From contig JALONK010000004.1 in NCBI GenBank assembly GCA_025454975.1, positions 1 through 64,000 of the forward strand: 64,000 nucleotides of DNA. The letters run 5' to 3'. Origin of the DNA: Bacteroidia bacterium. Lineage in GTDB: Bacteria; Bacteroidota; Bacteroidia; UKL13-3. A program made the position numbers and the translations under genes. This document shows, one piece after another, positions 27,962 to 37,081 of the stretch. Every line of letters starts with the position of its first letter. The stretch's first letter is position 1. Below the pieces are notes generated by a model that saw only the letters and a list, made by a program, of their open reading frames with translations, was not told where the DNA came from and ran no database searches.

Positions 27962-28312
27962 ATGATAAAAGCACCAATTATTAATGAAAAACAATATAAT
28001 CTAATTGAATTCGGACTTAGTATTTCTTTTCTAACTTTGATGATTGTAGTTGTATTAAACCATGTTTTGATGTTTTCTCCGGTTGACACACTGCATAGTA
28101 TATGGACAAATTTGGTGTTTTACTTGTTTTTACCTCTAAGGTTAATTTTAATGGTTGCTAAGTGGATGAAATTTATTCCCGACTATAAAACAAATATACT
28201 AGGTGTAATTTGGCCTAACTACAGTAAAGAGAATTATCCTCATGTATACTTCACCATTCAGGTAATCACTCTTGTAGCAGCCGTACTGCTGTTGATATAT
28301 TTATCAATCTAG
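27962..28312 (+). CDS. Small three-segment membrane protein, unknown
   Basis: I chose the ATG at 27962 (116 residues); a GTG at 27914 would add 16 residues with no obvious function. Three hydrophobic segments are visible: about 15-37 (FGLSISFLTLMIVVVLNHVLMF), 43-64 (SIWTNLVFYLFLPLRLILMVAK) and 93-115 (VYFTIQVITLVAAVLLLIYLSI). Between the last two lies a conserved-looking loop, FIPDYKTNILGVIWPNYSKENYPH. No family is recognised. It is monocistronic, divergent from the E1 gene, with a bidirectional terminator 10 bases after its stop. Confidence 0.65.
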   Translation: MIKAPIINEKQYNLIEFGLSISFLTLMIVVVLNHVLMFSPVDTLHSIWTNLVFYLFLPLRLILMVAKWMKFIPDYKTNILGVIWPNYSKENYPHVYFTIQVITLVAAVLLLIYLSI

Positions 28313-28321
28313 TAAAACAAA

Positions 28322-28345
28322 AAAGGTCGGATTACCCGACCTTAA
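28322..28345. terminator. Bidirectional hairpin terminator
   Basis: The perfect stem AAGGTCGG / CCGACCTT (28323-28330 and 28336-28343) with loop ATTAC sits between two convergent genes. A flanking A-run on the left gives a T-tract for the minus-strand transaldolase transcript; the plus-strand side has a weak T-tract. Confidence 0.75.
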
Positions 28346-28366
28346 TGTTATATTGTATTTAGTGTA

Positions 28367-29023
28367 TTAACCATTTGCTTTAGCATGGTCTTCTAAAAAC
28401 TGGGCTAAACCTTTATCAGTTAGCGGGTGGTTTAATAATGCTAATATTGCGCTCAACGGACTTGTAATTACGTGAGCACCAACTTGCGCTGATTTTATGA
28501 TATGTACCGGATTACGAATAGAAGCCGCTAATATTTGTGTTTGGTATCCTTGAACTGCGAAAATTTGAGAAATTTCTGCAATTAATTGAATCCCGTCGTA
28601 ACTGATATCATCTAATCTTCCAATAAATGGCGAAATATAAGTAGCCCCTGCTTTAGCTGCAAGAATGGCTTGTCCGGCGCTGAATACTAATGTACAATTG
28701 GTGCGAATTCCTTTAGATGATAAATATTTAATAGCTTTAATGCCATCCTTTATCATTGGTATTTTAACAACAATGTTTTCATGCAACGAAGCTAATTTTT
28801 CGCCTTCTGTAATCATTCCTTCAAAATCAGTGCTTATAACTTCTGCACTTACGTCACCATCAACAATATTACAGATGTCAACATAATGTTTAAGGATAGC
28901 ATCTTGACCTTTAATACCTTCTTTGGCCATTAGTGAAGGGTTGGTAGTAACACCATCTAAAATACCGAGGTCGTTAGCCTCTTTAATTTGTGCCAGGTTG
29001 GCTGTATCAATAAAGAATTTCAT
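28367..29023 (-). CDS. tal: Transaldolase (short TalC/MipB type)
   Basis: The start is set at ATG 29023, giving MKFFIDTANLAQIKEANDLG, the standard opening of the family; an upstream in-frame ATG at 29044 would add seven unlikely residues. The 218-residue protein has GVTTNPSLMAKEG, the Schiff-base Lys in NIVVKIPM, TNCTLVFSAGQAILAAKAGA, and YISPFIGRLDDIS. These short enzymes transfer dihydroxyacetone units between sugar phosphates in the pentose phosphate pathway. The related fructose-6-phosphate aldolase is a possible alternative activity, and the sequence alone does not settle it. Confidence 0.93.
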   Translation of the reverse strand: MKFFIDTANLAQIKEANDLGILDGVTTNPSLMAKEGIKGQDAILKHYVDICNIVDGDVSAEVISTDFEGMITEGEKLASLHENIVVKIPMIKDGIKAIKYLSSKGIRTNCTLVFSAGQAILAAKAGATYISPFIGRLDDISYDGIQLIAEISQIFAVQGYQTQILAASIRNPVHIIKSAQVGAHVITSPLSAILALLNHPLTDKGLAQFLEDHAKANG

Positions 29024-29102
29024 TACATTTAAATTTGCATGCAAGATTAAAACATTTAGTCTTAATATTGTTAAGATTTCATCAACAATTACTTAACGCA
29101 TA

Positions 29103-29678
29103 ATGGAGTATTGGGAACAACGTTGGCAAAATAATCAAACAGGCTGGGATATTGGTGAACCTTCTCCACCTTTAATGTACTGCATTAATCAAATTAAAGA
29201 TAAACAAGCAAAAATTTTATTACCCGGCTGCGGTAATGCTCACGAGGCAGCTTATTTAATGCAACAAGGTTTTAATCATGTAGTGTTGTTAGATATTGCG
29301 GCTTCTGCCTTGTTAATGGCGCAACATAAGTTTAAACGCGAAATAGAAGAGGGGCGCTTAACTCTAATTCACGATGATTTTTTTCATCACCATGATTCGT
29401 ATGATATAATATTAGAACAAACTTTTTTTTGTGCAATTAATCCTGACTTACGTCGGTTATATGCAAGTCACACCTCCAACTTATTAAAGCCGGATGGAGT
29501 GTTGGCAGGGGTTATGTTTAATTGCGAGTTTAACGGCGGACCGCCTTTCGGTGGAAATATCCAAGAATATTATGGTTATTTTCAACCGTATTTTAAGGTT
29601 GTACACTTTGAACCTTGTTTACACTCCATTGCTCCGCGTGCCGGGCGAGAAGTGTTAATAAACATGGTTAAAAACTAA
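29103..29678 (+). CDS. SAM-dependent methyltransferase, thiopurine methyltransferase family
   Basis: This 191-residue protein matches the TPMT-like family: MEYWEQRWQNNQTGWDIGEPSP at the N-terminus, the SAM-binding LLPGCGNAHEAAYLMQQG, and the acidic strand end VVLLDIAASAL. These are followed by DFFHHHDSYDIILEQTFFCAINP, GVMFNCEFNGGPPFGG and the terminal EVLINMV. Bacterial members methylate thiols, selenium/tellurium or halide-type substrates. The true substrate here is unknown. It is divergent from the transaldolase gene and overlaps the 3' end of the TonB receptor gene by four bases. Confidence 0.85.
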   Translation: MEYWEQRWQNNQTGWDIGEPSPPLMYCINQIKDKQAKILLPGCGNAHEAAYLMQQGFNHVVLLDIAASALLMAQHKFKREIEEGRLTLIHDDFFHHHDSYDIILEQTFFCAINPDLRRLYASHTSNLLKPDGVLAGVMFNCEFNGGPPFGGNIQEYYGYFQPYFKVVHFEPCLHSIAPRAGREVLINMVKN

Positions 29679-32056
29679 AACTTTAATCCTGCTCCTATAT
29701 ACCAGGTGCGACCTTCAGAAGGCAATAAACCCGGTCCCGGATATCCACCTGCTCTTCTCGTAAAATATGCTTCATCGGTAAGGTTGTTCACACCTCCATT
29801 CAATTGAAAGTTCTTTTTGATTTGAAGGCTCCATGAAAGGTCAGTAATTCTATACTCAGGAATTTTTCCATTAACACCATTTACAGTTGGAGCTTCAGTG
29901 TTTGCGCTGTTGCTATATACCGCACCCACGTAGCTTTGTTGCATGCTTAAGCTAAACTTTTTATACCTATAAGTAAATCCATAACGATGAACAAAAGGCG
30001 GTGCATGTTCAACGCGTTTGTTTTTTATGCTGTTGGTTACATTTCCGGTGTTCCAATCAACATAAGTAGCATCAATAAAACTTAAGGAGGCAAATGCTTG
30101 CAAGTGTCCAAATTTACTGAACTTTAAGGCCTCCGTTATAGATGCTTCTACATAAGATTCAATGCCTTTGCTTACCGACGTGCCAATATTTGTGGTAAAA
30201 TTTCGTCCATTAATTACATAATTACCTATACGATTTCCGTAGTGCAAATAAAATAATGAAACATCGAAAGTGAGCCATTTTTGAACGTTGCCTCTTATAC
30301 CTAAATCAATATTATAACCACTGGCATCTTTAAGATTATTATCAATTGAATCGGTAGTTGCTACGGTTAAATCACTAAACAATACAGGACGATAGGCTTG
30401 GGTTGCATTTGCATACACAGTTGTACTTGAACTTGTTTTGTATTGAATGCCTAATCCACCAATTATAAATTGACGGGTAGCGCTTCTATTGATGATGCTG
30501 TTGATGTTGTTAAAACCATCTGCTTTGTTGTATAAATATTCGTAACGTAAACCTGCGGTGATTGATAAACGATTTGTGACCGTAAATAAATGTTCGGCAA
30601 AAGCGGCCATGTTATCAGATATATAATGAATTTTATTATGCAGCACAGATGAGCTGGCTTCTAGGTTATAGGCTTCATCACGCGATCCATTTCTGTTTTG
30701 AATGCGATAGGTATTACCTCTAAAAAATCTAACTCCGCTAGATAAATATTGTTTTTTGCCTTTAACTGTATATGTAAATAAATGTCTTATTTCTGTGCCG
30801 AAGTTTTCATAATCGTCCTTGTCTATTCTACGCGGACTATAACGCCCTAAACTGTCCTTAGTTTCGGGCAAATGTATATCCGACATATTGCCTATGCTGT
30901 ATCTTTTACCTACTAATCCGAATGCTTTTATTTGTAATGAATGTTGGTTGTTAATGCGATAGTCGAAGTTAATTGCAGCAATATTCCATTCAATATTAAA
31001 CCAATTTCTGTTCCTTACCGATTGACGAGGATTGATTCGAAACATTGAATCAGTAAGGCCACCCGCTTGTTGCATATTGGCATCCATTCGGGTGTATTCT
31101 ATATTCACATGTATTTTCTTACTAATTTTGTATCCAAAGTTTACAAATCCGTTCCAGGTTTCATATCCACTGTTATCCCTCCAACCATCAGCTCTTCTAT
31201 AGTTGATATTGGCATAGTAGGAGAAATTTTTTATGGTTCCTCCAATGGCATTAAAACTACTAAACATACCATAACTTCCAAGTGTTTGCATACTTTCAAC
31301 GCCAATAGGTTTGCCGCTCACCGACTTCTTTTTAATATAATTTACAACACCTCCGAATTGAGCACCGTATTGAATTGAAGATGCTCCTCTTATGATTTCA
31401 ATACGTTCTAATGATTCAACTGATGGTGTGTAATATGCCTCCGGATAACCAAATGGGTCTGACGAAATATCATATCCGTTTTGACGTGTATTAAACTCCC
31501 ACATTCTATTTGGGTTTAAACCACGTGTGGCTATTCCCATTTGAATTCCACTGCCATCGTTTTCCCAAACGTGCACACCAGGAACGCGGGCAAATAACTG
31601 ACGTGAATTATTTTGTGCAAGATTGGCTGTGGCTGTACTAAATTTAACTACTTCTGTTTTTTTGGCTGCGAAAATTACATTGTCTTTTACATCCGGCATG
31701 CGTTCTATCATTTGATTTAAACCACGATCTTTTATGAGTACTTCTTTTAGTAAAATATTTTTATTCATGACAATCGTACCTAATGCCACCTCTGTTTGTT
31801 GTTCATCAACAGAGAAAAAATGAAGGATTACCGTTTGCCCTTCCTGCTCCGTTTTTAATTCATAACTACCTGGCATTACACCCATAAATTGAAAGGCACC
31901 AATGTCATTAGTATAAGTAGCATATCCATTGTTTAAAAAAACCTGTTGGTTAACCACAGGTTTGTTATCGTCGCCTGTTAAAATGCCTGAAATGCTTGCT
32001 GCATAAGTAAATGTGGTGCTTGTGATAATAAGAAATAAGAGTACTATTCTTCCCAT
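29675..32056 (-). CDS. TonB-dependent outer-membrane receptor
   Basis: This 793-residue receptor has a signal peptide (MGRIVLLFLIITSTTFTYAA), then a carboxypeptidase-regulatory-like domain at about 20-95. The plug domain runs from about 115 to 245 (LFARVPGVHVWENDGSG, then IEIIRGASSIQYGAQFGGVVNYI). A 22-stranded beta-barrel follows, ending in the aromatic C-terminus WYIGAGLKF. The plug sequence with RGLNPNR and the SPSVESLERIEIIRG stretch resemble FecA-type iron-complex receptors, so siderophore or iron-citrate uptake is plausible. No partner SusD gene is adjacent, which argues against a glycan-uptake pair. It is a single gene. Confidence 0.93.
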   Translation of the reverse strand: MGRIVLLFLIITSTTFTYAASISGILTGDDNKPVVNQQVFLNNGYATYTNDIGAFQFMGVMPGSYELKTEQEGQTVILHFFSVDEQQTEVALGTIVMNKNILLKEVLIKDRGLNQMIERMPDVKDNVIFAAKKTEVVKFSTATANLAQNNSRQLFARVPGVHVWENDGSGIQMGIATRGLNPNRMWEFNTRQNGYDISSDPFGYPEAYYTPSVESLERIEIIRGASSIQYGAQFGGVVNYIKKKSVSGKPIGVESMQTLGSYGMFSSFNAIGGTIKNFSYYANINYRRADGWRDNSGYETWNGFVNFGYKISKKIHVNIEYTRMDANMQQAGGLTDSMFRINPRQSVRNRNWFNIEWNIAAINFDYRINNQHSLQIKAFGLVGKRYSIGNMSDIHLPETKDSLGRYSPRRIDKDDYENFGTEIRHLFTYTVKGKKQYLSSGVRFFRGNTYRIQNRNGSRDEAYNLEASSSVLHNKIHYISDNMAAFAEHLFTVTNRLSITAGLRYEYLYNKADGFNNINSIINRSATRQFIIGGLGIQYKTSSSTTVYANATQAYRPVLFSDLTVATTDSIDNNLKDASGYNIDLGIRGNVQKWLTFDVSLFYLHYGNRIGNYVINGRNFTTNIGTSVSKGIESYVEASITEALKFSKFGHLQAFASLSFIDATYVDWNTGNVTNSIKNKRVEHAPPFVHRYGFTYRYKKFSLSMQQSYVGAVYSNSANTEAPTVNGVNGKIPEYRITDLSWSLQIKKNFQLNGGVNNLTDEAYFTRRAGGYPGPGLLPSEGRTWYIGAGLKF

Positions 32057-32230
32057 GTTTTTATGATTTCGGAAGCAAATATATTTTTAATTAGATTAAG
32101 TCTAAATAAAAACTGGCTGATTTTTGTCAAGCTTCTCAAAAAAATTACAGTATAAATTAACTGTTATTTTAGCATGAAAAATGCATGAATTCAGGCAGTG
32201 CTTATATTTGTTAGTTTTTATACAAGTTTT

Positions 32231-32881
32231 TTAATTTTTCCAGCGGATGGCTATGTTAAAACGTTGTAACAATAGGTTTTCTTCATTACCTGGCAATTGG
32301 TAACTGATAATAAAATATAGTGGTTTATTTAAATGGCTAAGTGGAAATGATTTTTGTTGTTTATCACCATCAAACCATTGCTCAATTATTTGGGTGGCAA
32401 GAAATCCTGAATCTGTTTTTATCACTGATGAAAAGCGTGAGTCTGTATCGTGCTCGTGGTACCAATAATGAAAGCCCGTTTTAGATAGCATGAACTCTTT
32501 ATCAGGATTTTTAAGGGCTTCGGCCATTCCCATGCCGGCTTCAAAACAGCCTAGTTTTTCAAGGGAATAACCACTAACTGATTTCTCGAATAAACTTTTG
32601 TTGAGTGTAGGTTTTACAAATAATTCGAATTGACTATCGGGCGTAATTAATTCAAAGGTAAAAGGGGTATTGTAAAGTTCGATATTTGATAGGTTGCTAC
32701 AAAGGGTACGTTTATTTTGTTGCACTAGGTATAACTTGTATGGTGCCGATTTCTCCTTTATATGCGAAGGAGTAAATCCGGCTAATCCTAATACAGATAG
32801 CAGCAATATAGTTATAAGAAAAAAGCAACCATTAACAGTGGTTGCTTTCTTCAATAAATTATTCAATTGCCCAACAATCAT
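32231..32881 (-). CDS. Membrane-anchored or secreted protein, unknown
   Basis: This 216-residue frame from ATG 32881 overlaps the end of the TerB-like gene by 23 bases. One hydrophobic segment near residues 17-36 (NGCFFLITILLLSVLGLAGF) could be an anchor or signal peptide. The rest is a soluble region with no recognised domain (VKPTLNKSLFEKSVSGYSLEKLG, and HYWYHEHDTDSRFSS). A strong hairpin followed by a T-tract lies inside its first codons (32822-32848). Translation may therefore really begin later, for example at the TTG within ILLLS, or the hairpin may act as an attenuator. Confidence 0.55.
   Translation of the reverse strand: MIVGQLNNLLKKATTVNGCFFLITILLLSVLGLAGFTPSHIKEKSAPYKLYLVQQNKRTLCSNLSNIELYNTPFTFELITPDSQFELFVKPTLNKSLFEKSVSGYSLEKLGCFEAGMGMAEALKNPDKEFMLSKTGFHYWYHEHDTDSRFSSVIKTDSGFLATQIIEQWFDGDKQQKSFPLSHLNKPLYFIISYQLPGNEENLLLQRFNIAIRWKN
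32822..32848 (-). terminator. Hairpin terminator after the TerB-like gene, inside the next frame
   Basis: The ten-base stem AAAGCAACCA / TGGTTGCTTT with a seven-base loop is followed on the minus strand by TTTTTTCTT. It begins about 10 bases after the TerB-like stop codon and overlaps the first codons of the downstream hypothetical gene. Confidence 0.65.
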
Positions 32882-33224
32882 AAAGTTTGTTGATGAGTTT
32901 GTTTTCGAGCTGCTGCATACTTTCGTCAGCCATTACTACTTCCATTGCGAAACGAGTTAAAGTATGACGTTCATCCTCATTAGATATGCTATAAAAATGT
33001 TCGGCAGTTTCTATAAAATGTTTTTCGTGTTCTTCTTCGGGTAAAGCACGCAAGAAGGCTTGTTCTTTAATTAGATTTATTTCTCCGTCAAAATGGTCGT
33101 TTAAAAAGTCTATTACCACTTCGCTCTCGGCTTTCTGCATGCTTCCGTCGGCTAATGAAAGCAACATAAGTAAATGAAAACCGGCTTCCAGTTTGCTCAT
33201 TTTCTTTATAAACTGTGTTTGCAT
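32859..33224 (-). CDS. TerB-like tellurite-resistance-domain protein
   Basis: This 121-residue, mostly helical, acidic protein has the pattern of the TerB/DjlA N-terminal family: an initial FHLLMLLSLADGSMQKAESEVVIDFL and a second acidic repeat, TRFAMEVVMADESMQQLENKLI. Both contain the D/E-rich metal-binding turns (ADGSM, ADESM) characteristic of TerB. The biological role of stand-alone TerB domains is not clear. It is transcribed with the next hypothetical gene, but a strong hairpin separates them. Confidence 0.75.
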   Translation of the reverse strand: MQTQFIKKMSKLEAGFHLLMLLSLADGSMQKAESEVVIDFLNDHFDGEINLIKEQAFLRALPEEEHEKHFIETAEHFYSISNEDERHTLTRFAMEVVMADESMQQLENKLINKLYDCWAIE

Positions 33225-33315
33225 ATCAATTGGTTTAATGCCATAAATGTAACGAACATTTTAAACGTGAACAAAACAAATATTAAAAAAGATGAAGAGT
33301 GCTAATAATCAGTTG

Positions 33316-33747
33316 TTATTTTCCATCATCTAATATCAAGTACTTCTTTTTAAAATGAAGTATTGCTTTATACTTCATTAAAAAATCACTTCCTAATACA
33401 CCATCAATTTCAGGTATACCAATGTTACGGTAAGTATTGTTAACATGGGTTAAAGGAAGTACGGCAACCTCCATTTTTTTTATATGTATTGATTTTAAGT
33501 GGAGTTTTTTTAATATCACTACTTGCGTTTCAACCGCTTCCGAACCAAGTCCAACAGATAAGCTATCATTTTTAATGATATTATCGGCAACAGTAAATTG
33601 TAATACCTTTTCAACATCAAAAACTGATTTACTGGCCCCTGTATCAATTAATAACCTACAAGGTTTTTTGTCTATTTGTAAATTGATAAACAAGTGGTAA
33701 TTATGTTTCTCTAATGGTAGTACTTCTACTTTAATTTTTTGTTTCAT
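33316..33747 (-). CDS. Retropepsin-like aspartic protease domain protein
   Basis: This 143-residue single-domain protein belongs to the clan AA retropepsin-like group. The catalytic motif is LLIDTGASKSVFD with D35, T36, G37. The C-terminal flap and hydrophobic-Gly region is IDGVLGSDFLMKYKAILHF. It lacks a signal peptide and any second domain, so it probably acts as a homodimer, as one DTG domain supplies only one catalytic Asp. The target is unknown. Neighbours are mdh (separated by a terminator) and the TerB-like gene, neither suggesting a substrate. Confidence 0.85.
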   Translation of the reverse strand: MKQKIKVEVLPLEKHNYHLFINLQIDKKPCRLLIDTGASKSVFDVEKVLQFTVADNIIKNDSLSVGLGSEAVETQVVILKKLHLKSIHIKKMEVAVLPLTHVNNTYRNIGIPEIDGVLGSDFLMKYKAILHFKKKYLILDDGK

Positions 33748-33763
33748 TTGGTTATAAAATTTA

Positions 33764-33801
33764 AATAAAAAAGGCTGCCTAAAACATAATGAGGCAACCT
33801 T
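33764..33801 (-). terminator. Hairpin terminator after mdh
   Basis: The stem AAGGCTGCCT / AGGCAACCTT (33771-33780 and 33792-33801), with one G-U pair and an 11-base loop, is followed on the minus strand by TTTTTTATTT. It lies about 25 bases beyond the mdh stop codon. Confidence 0.75.
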
Positions 33802-33825
33802 TCATCAACAATATTTAATTATCGT

Positions 33826-34767
33826 TTATAATAAATTAGATTCCTTAAGTACATTATTCATGCTACGAACTGCATCGGCGCTTTTAGCAAACAAGGCTTT
33901 TTCTTCATCGTTTAAGTTGTAATCAACAATACTTTCCCAACCATTTTTTCCAATGGTTACAGGAACACCTAAACAGATATCAGATTGGCCATACTCACCA
34001 TCGAGGTAAACGCAGCATGGTTGAATACGTTTTTGATCGCGTACAATATTTTCAACCAATAATGCACTTGCAGCGCCCGGAGCGTACCAAGCTGAAGTTC
34101 CCAACAGTTTTGTTAAAGTAGCACCACCAACCATAGTAGCATCACTGATTTCTTTTAATTGATCAGGGTTTAACCATGCTGACACTGATATACCGTTAAG
34201 GGTAGCAAGGCGGGTTAAAGGTATCATTGTTGTATCACCATGACCACCAATCACAGTACCTTGAATATCTGCCGTAGGTTGGTTTAATGCCAATCCTAAA
34301 TAACCTTTAAAACGTGCGCTATCTAACAATCCGCCCATACCAATGATACGGTTTTTAGGTAAGCCGCTCGACTTTAGCGCCAAGTAGGTCATTGTATCCA
34401 TTGGATTTGAAACTACTACGATAATTGCATCCGGTGAATGTTTTAAAACATTTTCAGTTACTGATTTAACAATATTTGCATTTGTACCAATAAGTTCTTC
34501 ACGTGTCATACCGGGTTTGCGTGGGATACCTGAAGTAATTACAACCACATCGGATCCGGCAGTTTTACTATAATCGTTTGTAGTGCCCGAGATACGGGTT
34601 TTCATTCCTAATAAAGAGGTTGTTTGGTAAATGTCTAATGCTTTACCTTCGGCAAAACCTTCTTTTACATCTAATAAAACTACTTCGTCCGCTAATTCGC
34701 GGTAAGCAATAACATCGGCTGTTGTTGCACCTACGGCACCTGCCCCGATAACTGATACTTTAGTCAT
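33826..34767 (-). CDS. mdh: Malate dehydrogenase
   Basis: This 313-residue NAD-dependent dehydrogenase of the lactate/malate family interconverts malate and oxaloacetate in the TCA cycle. The Rossmann motif is VIGAGAVGATTADVI, with NAD-specific VVLLDVKEG. The substrate-binding Arg lies in ISGIPRKPGMTREEL (an Arg where malate enzymes have it), and the catalytic His is in VIGGHGDTTMIPLTRL. The length suits the LDH-like bacterial Mdh group. It has its own terminator and a TATTTTCG -7-like box at 34810-34817 on the minus strand. Confidence 0.95.
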   Translation of the reverse strand: MTKVSVIGAGAVGATTADVIAYRELADEVVLLDVKEGFAEGKALDIYQTTSLLGMKTRISGTTNDYSKTAGSDVVVITSGIPRKPGMTREELIGTNANIVKSVTENVLKHSPDAIIVVVSNPMDTMTYLALKSSGLPKNRIIGMGGLLDSARFKGYLGLALNQPTADIQGTVIGGHGDTTMIPLTRLATLNGISVSAWLNPDQLKEISDATMVGGATLTKLLGTSAWYAPGAASALLVENIVRDQKRIQPCCVYLDGEYGQSDICLGVPVTIGKNGWESIVDYNLNDEEKALFAKSADAVRSMNNVLKESNLL

Positions 34768-34937
34768 TATAAATACACTGTTTAATTGTAAAAAACTTTA
34801 AAAGCTGTGCGAAAATAGAAATACTTTCTAAAAAAAAGACTGTTTCTTATCATCTAAACCCATAGTGTTCAATTGTGTTTTATTTAACATCATAAAAAAC
34901 TTATTTGACAATTCAGCTTTATGTGATAGGTATTAAA

Positions 34938-35594
34938 TTAAGATAGCATCATTTCTTTAACATGTTCGGAAATCACTAATCTTCCCAATGTTTTTTCTTT
35001 TATATAATCAATACTTACTCCAGGCGCATATTCAATACAGCTAAACCCTTCGGGCGTAATATCGAAAACCCCAAGTTCGGTTACCACTTTTTTTACACAA
35101 TGTAATCCTGTAATAGGTAACGTACAAGTTGGTAACAATTTGCTTTCGCCAGCTTTATTTACATGTTGCATGGCTACAATAATATTTTTAGCACTAGCCA
35201 CAAGGTCCATTGCGCCACCCATGCCTTTAACCATTTTACCGGGAATTTTCCAATTGGCAATATCTCCATTATCAGCAACCTCCATTGCTCCAAGTACGGT
35301 TAAATCAACCCTGCCGCTTCGTATCATTCCAAAACTCATGGCACTATCAAAAAAACTTGAGCCTTTTGTTGTGGTTACGGTTTGTTTGCCTGCATTTATC
35401 AAATCAGCATCAACATCTTCTTCATATGGGAATGGCCCAATTCCTAATAATCCGTTTTCCGATTGAAGAATAACCTCAATTCCGTCGGGTACGTAATTTG
35501 CTACCAAAGTTGGAATACCAATTCCAAGGTTCACATAATAACCATCTTTTAGCTCTTGTGCTATGCGTTTTGCAATACCAAATTTATCTAGCAT
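34938..35594 (-). CDS. scoB: 3-oxoacid CoA-transferase subunit B
   Basis: This 218-residue beta subunit of a succinyl-CoA:3-ketoacid CoA-transferase has the catalytic glutamate in the SENGLLGIGPFPYE motif and the family sequences GIGIPTLVANYVP, KGSSFFDSAMSFGMIRSGRVDLTVLGAMEV and MVKGMGGAMDLV. It carries CoA between succinyl-CoA and acetoacetate or a related acid. The partner subunit A lies upstream at 37082-37780. The two are separated by a membrane-protein gene that overlaps the scoB start by 11 bases, so this operon is split in an unusual way. Confidence 0.93.
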   Translation of the reverse strand: MLDKFGIAKRIAQELKDGYYVNLGIGIPTLVANYVPDGIEVILQSENGLLGIGPFPYEEDVDADLINAGKQTVTTTKGSSFFDSAMSFGMIRSGRVDLTVLGAMEVADNGDIANWKIPGKMVKGMGGAMDLVASAKNIIVAMQHVNKAGESKLLPTCTLPITGLHCVKKVVTELGVFDITPEGFSCIEYAPGVSIDYIKEKTLGRLVISEHVKEMMLS

Positions 35595-36999
35595 AATTTT
35601 GTTGTTTTTCTTTACGTTTTGTAATCCATTTATCCAACCATGTTATTATCATTAAACAGGCAACAGGAATTGTAAACCAAATGATTCGACCATTATATCT
35701 TGCTCCTAATACCGATAGATTGGCAGTAATAGCAGCATTCACAAGTATAAAAAATAAGGTTGTTATTCCTACAAATGCAAGTTTGTTTGAAGTTGAAAAA
35801 AACGTTAGGTAAGCAAGTATAACAAAAATTGAGATGAGGATTAACAAGTCTTGCTTCTTTCGTAATGAACCAAAATCAACTCCAACATTTCCTGATTGTT
35901 GTTTACTGTTTATAAAAGCCTGTAATTCGTTTTTGTAATGTTGTTCAATCATTTGTCTGGGCGGACTCCCTTCGCCGTAAGAAACAAAATCGGAACCAAT
36001 ATGTGTGAGCTTAAGTTGTTCAACAGTATTACTTAATGCTATCATTACCCATTCAACGTAATAGCTCGTTAAAATAGCTGTGTTGATTTGTGCACATGAT
36101 TCGGTATGTACATCCCAACCTCCGTTTTTATTTACCGGACTATTAGAATCCCATAAAAAGGCTGATGAATGTGGTGGCAGGTTGTTGGCAAATGCATAAA
36201 AGTATGATTGTTTTGCTTCCTCTTTTTCAAGAAGATATTTTTTTAACAAACCATTATCCACGAAGGTTGCTGTTAAAAATATTGGATTAGCCTTGTTATA
36301 CCTTAACCCATAACCCCAAATAGCGTTTCCTATAGGATAAAGTAAAAAAAGTGATACAGCACAAAGGGTAAGTTTTAATGATATTGATTGATATGTCTTT
36401 AAATGAGGAATAAGCGTTGAAAGGACGACAAGTATAAAACAACATAAACCTGCTGTTAAGATAAATGACAAGTGAGTGTAAATTAGCCAGACAATAAACA
36501 CATAAATCCAAATTGATGAAGGCTTATTCAAAGCTATTAATAATCCTATCATTAACACCATTACAGTTATCCAATCCGGCATCATATTGTTTAGGTAATA
36601 TGGAAATCCGGTTAATGTTAAAATAATGCTTGATATACTTAAATAACTTATTACAATATATTTAGTGGACACAATTTCCTTTAACATCATTTGAATAAAA
36701 CTCCAAAGTGCAGCACTAAACAGTAGGCATTGCATAAACACTACCAACCATAAACTAGTTGCAAGGCTGATATGTCGAATGAATAGTCCATAATAAATTG
36801 GCCGGTCGTCGGGAACTTTATTAATAAATCCTGAATTGATATAAGTTCCAGTATCAGAAAAAACAAATGGGTAACCGTTAAAGTAGGAGGGGAACATAAA
36901 CAATACACTAACCAAACAAACACATATTAAAGTTGACATGGCAGGTGCATTAACCTTGAAGTTTTGTTTGTTGAGCTTAATAAGATGAAGTGCTTTCAT
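35584..36999 (-). CDS. Multi-pass membrane protein between scoA and scoB, unknown
   Basis: This 471-residue protein has about ten hydrophobic segments. Its first external loop contains SYFNGYPFVFSDTGTYINSG, an acidic, aromatic stretch in the position where GT-C-fold glycosyltransferases carry catalytic Asp/Glu. The arrangement is suggestive but no GT family could be assigned. The C-terminus is basic (ITKRKEKQQN). It starts 82 bases after scoA and its end overlaps the scoB start, so it is probably transcribed with both. There is no known link between such a protein and CoA transfer. An ATG at codon 21 is an alternative start. Confidence 0.65.
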   Translation of the reverse strand: MKALHLIKLNKQNFKVNAPAMSTLICVCLVSVLFMFPSYFNGYPFVFSDTGTYINSGFINKVPDDRPIYYGLFIRHISLATSLWLVVFMQCLLFSAALWSFIQMMLKEIVSTKYIVISYLSISSIILTLTGFPYYLNNMMPDWITVMVLMIGLLIALNKPSSIWIYVFIVWLIYTHLSFILTAGLCCFILVVLSTLIPHLKTYQSISLKLTLCAVSLFLLYPIGNAIWGYGLRYNKANPIFLTATFVDNGLLKKYLLEKEEAKQSYFYAFANNLPPHSSAFLWDSNSPVNKNGGWDVHTESCAQINTAILTSYYVEWVMIALSNTVEQLKLTHIGSDFVSYGEGSPPRQMIEQHYKNELQAFINSKQQSGNVGVDFGSLRKKQDLLILISIFVILAYLTFFSTSNKLAFVGITTLFFILVNAAITANLSVLGARYNGRIIWFTIPVACLMIITWLDKWITKRKEKQQNYAR

Positions 37000-37081
37000 T
37001 CTTGAGGCTTAGGTTAGGCAGCATATTCACCGGCATATTGAGGTTGCATGTTTATTCAAATAAGCGATGATGAAGTTGCGG

